This document shows positions 23,630-24,610 of a DNA stretch of 24,610 nucleotides, piece after piece. How positions within the stretch are numbered: the stretch's first letter is position 1; every line of letters begins with the position of its first letter. The notes below the pieces were generated by a model. That model ran no database searches. It saw only the letters and a list, made by a program, of their open reading frames with translations, and was not told where the DNA came from. This stretch comes from JAFGSG01 sp964626055. Lineage in GTDB: Bacteria; Spirochaetota; UBA4802; JAFGDQ01. Location of the stretch: contig CAZVDF010000049.1 of assembly GCA_964626055.1 (NCBI GenBank), positions 1-24,610 of the forward strand, in the 5' to 3' direction. Both the position numbers and the translations under genes were made by a program.

Positions 23630-24238
23630 ATGTCAAAAGAAATTAACGCGAAGGGACTTGCCTGCCCGGAGCCTGTGATCAGAACAAAGAAAGCGCTGGA
23701 GACCGACAACGACGTCACTGTGTTTGTTGATAACACAACGGCAGTCGAGAATATAAAACGGCTCGCATCCAGCATGAACTGTTCGGTAGATATTAAAGAA
23801 GAAAGCGGCGGAATATACAGACTGCGCCTTGTAAAAAAAGGCGGCGCAGTGCCTCAAGCAGAGCCAGAATATCTTTCGTGCGGAACAGCGGCAGGCGCAT
23901 CCGGCCCGACCGTTATTGCGTTCACCTCGGATGTTATGGGAAAGGGCAACGACGAACTCGGCGCAGTGCTTGCAAAGGCATTTGTTCACACTGTTACGGA
24001 ACTCGAAAAACTTCCGGATGTGCTAATATTTTACAACACAGGCGTAAAGCTGGCAGTTGAAGGTTCCCCAGTTCTAGAAGATTTAAAAGCACTCGAAAAA
24101 CGCGGAGTGAAAATTCTGGCATGCGGAACATGTCTTAATTTCTTAAACTTAAAAGAGAAGTTAGGCGCAGGAATAGTTTCCAACATGTACGACATTGCTG
24201 GCACCCTCATGAACGCAGGAAGAATTGTAGAACCGTGA
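23630..24238 (+). CDS. yedF: YedF-type TusA-DsrE fusion, sulfur/selenium relay protein
   Basis: The 202-residue protein joins a TusA/SirA domain (1-70) to a DsrE-like domain (92-202). The sulfur-carrying cysteine is Cys12 in GLACPEPVIRTKKAL, the CPxP signature. The second domain has Cys165 and Cys168 in ILACGTCLNF, where persulfide transfer is likely. The fusion matches the 'selenium metabolism protein YedF' family, which tends to occur with selenium-using genes. It probably takes S or Se from the desulfurase and hands it on. TAGGAGAAACACT precedes the ATG. It overlaps the DUF3343 gene through GTGA. Confidence 0.9.
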   Translation: MSKEINAKGLACPEPVIRTKKALETDNDVTVFVDNTTAVENIKRLASSMNCSVDIKEESGGIYRLRLVKKGGAVPQAEPEYLSCGTAAGASGPTVIAFTSDVMGKGNDELGAVLAKAFVHTVTELEKLPDVLIFYNTGVKLAVEGSPVLEDLKALEKRGVKILACGTCLNFLNLKEKLGAGIVSNMYDIAGTLMNAGRIVEP

Positions 24239-24462
24239 AAGACCGCCCGGAATATTTATTAGCGCTGTTTAAATCAGTCAGCCATGTGCTTCAGTCTGAG
24301 AAAATACTTATTAGGCAGGGGATTCCTCACAAGATCATCCCTGTCCCTAAAAAGATCAGCTCAGACTGCGGTGTATGCATCAGGTTTCTACCGGCGCACA
24401 GGAAAAATTTAGAAAAAGCGCTTAAAGACAAAGCCGAAGATTTTGAAATCAGATCCATATAA
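24235..24462 (+). CDS. DUF3343 putative S/Se carrier protein
   Basis: The 75-residue protein starts with GTG 24235, overlapping the yedF stop by four bases (GTGA), so it is translated by coupling. The family pattern is clear: LLALFKSVSHVLQSEKIL, then GIPHKIIPVPKKISSDCGVCIRF. Cys45 and Cys48 form the CGVC pair that could accept persulfide or perselenide. DUF3343 co-occurs with YedF and the class V aminotransferase and has been put forward as a carrier in selenium or sulfur metabolism. The exact step is unknown. The stop codon lies inside the terminator stem. Confidence 0.87.
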   Translation: MKDRPEYLLALFKSVSHVLQSEKILIRQGIPHKIIPVPKKISSDCGVCIRFLPAHRKNLEKALKDKAEDFEIRSI

Positions 24463-24486
24463 AAAAATATACGGATTTTTTTATAT
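24457..24486 (+). terminator. AT-rich hairpin terminator overlapping the DUF3343 stop
   Basis: The 12-base arm 24457-24468 (ATATAAAAAAAT) is perfectly complementary to 24475-24486 with a six-base loop ATACGG. The downstream arm contains seven T residues. The TAA stop (24460-24462) is inside the first arm. The symmetry would allow it to act from both strands. Confidence 0.65.
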
Positions 24487-24610
24487 AGTTTGTAATATGG
24501 TCCCTGCAGATTGAAATCCTGCAGTAATGTGAATTCCATCGATATCAGCTTTAACTTATAGCTCTTTCCGAATTCTTGGGAAATTAAATTTCCCTCCCCC
24601 CTATCCTCGT
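24487..24610. other. Right-end non-coding sequence with hairpins
   Basis: CTGCAG (24504-24509) pairs with CTGCAG (24519-24524), and GGGAAAT (24578-24584) pairs with ATTTCCC (24588-24594). The second is followed by TCCCCCC, which resembles the C-rich edge of the palindromic element at 23470-23602, so another repeat may begin at the window edge. No gene is visible. Confidence 0.45.

Noticed and set aside
24498..24535. tRNA-like anticodon stem near the right edge
   Set aside because: CTGCAG pairs with CTGCAG but the loop is nine bases and no D-arm, T-loop or acceptor stem can be formed around it.

Overview
The window looks like the chromosome of a strict anaerobe, most plausibly a Desulfobacterota (delta-proteobacterium)-type or syntrophic organism. 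The grounds are a molybdenum/tungsten formate dehydrogenase wired to HdrA and MvhD subunits, a 2-hydroxyacyl-CoA dehydratase-type reductase with its activator, and a selC-like tRNA. The taxon is inferred from gene content only. Base composition is moderate to AT-rich, with many small palindromic repeats between genes.

Region 1 (1-3650) is an accessory zone. It holds the trailer end of a type I-C-like CRISPR array, an orphan addiction-module antitoxin beside a toxin stub, a frameshifted KilA-N gene, and an intact GHKL ATPase with an Ig-like domain on the minus strand. Two copies of a GC-rich repeat (about 880-932 and 3548-3595) bracket the last two genes.

Region 2 (3650-11900) is the formate/HdrA unit. 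fdhA (Cys-type active site), a duplicated hdrA and an extended mvhD are followed by a small DUF1573 lipoprotein. fdhA and hdrA are each preceded by a copy of one structured RNA element. Between the second copy and hdrA lies a tRNA with the body of tRNA-Sec (6-bp D-stem, long variable arm, 8/4-like acceptor branch) but a GCA (Cys) anticodon and U73. There is no HdrB, HdrC or NuoF-type FdhB, so the enzyme is probably an FdhA-HdrA-MvhD flavin-based electron-transfer module.

Region 3 (11900-20300) starts with a divergent Mop-domain molybdate-binding protein with a clear sigma-70 promoter. A third copy of the RNA element heads a run of genes: two tandem DUF169 paralogues, a DUF4418 membrane protein, a NitT/TauT-type ABC permease and ATPase, a MacB/FtsX-type permease with a LolD-type ATPase, and an NMT1-like binding lipoprotein. 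The shared RNA element and the Mop gene suggest that this uncharacterised transport system is tied to Mo/W cofactor status.

Region 4 (20390-24462) is a compact operon: activator ATPase, double-cubane-type reductase, class V aminotransferase (cysteine desulfurase/selenocysteine lyase-like), YedF (TusA-DsrE) and DUF3343. This set is associated with sulfur/selenium handling. A palindromic insertion-like element sits between the desulfurase and yedF genes, and an AT-rich hairpin terminator overlaps the last stop codon.

The most notable combination is a tRNA-Sec mimic that should carry cysteine, a formate dehydrogenase with Cys in place of Sec and a SECIS-like hairpin still readable after that codon, the thrice-repeated RNA element, and a selenium-associated operon nearby.
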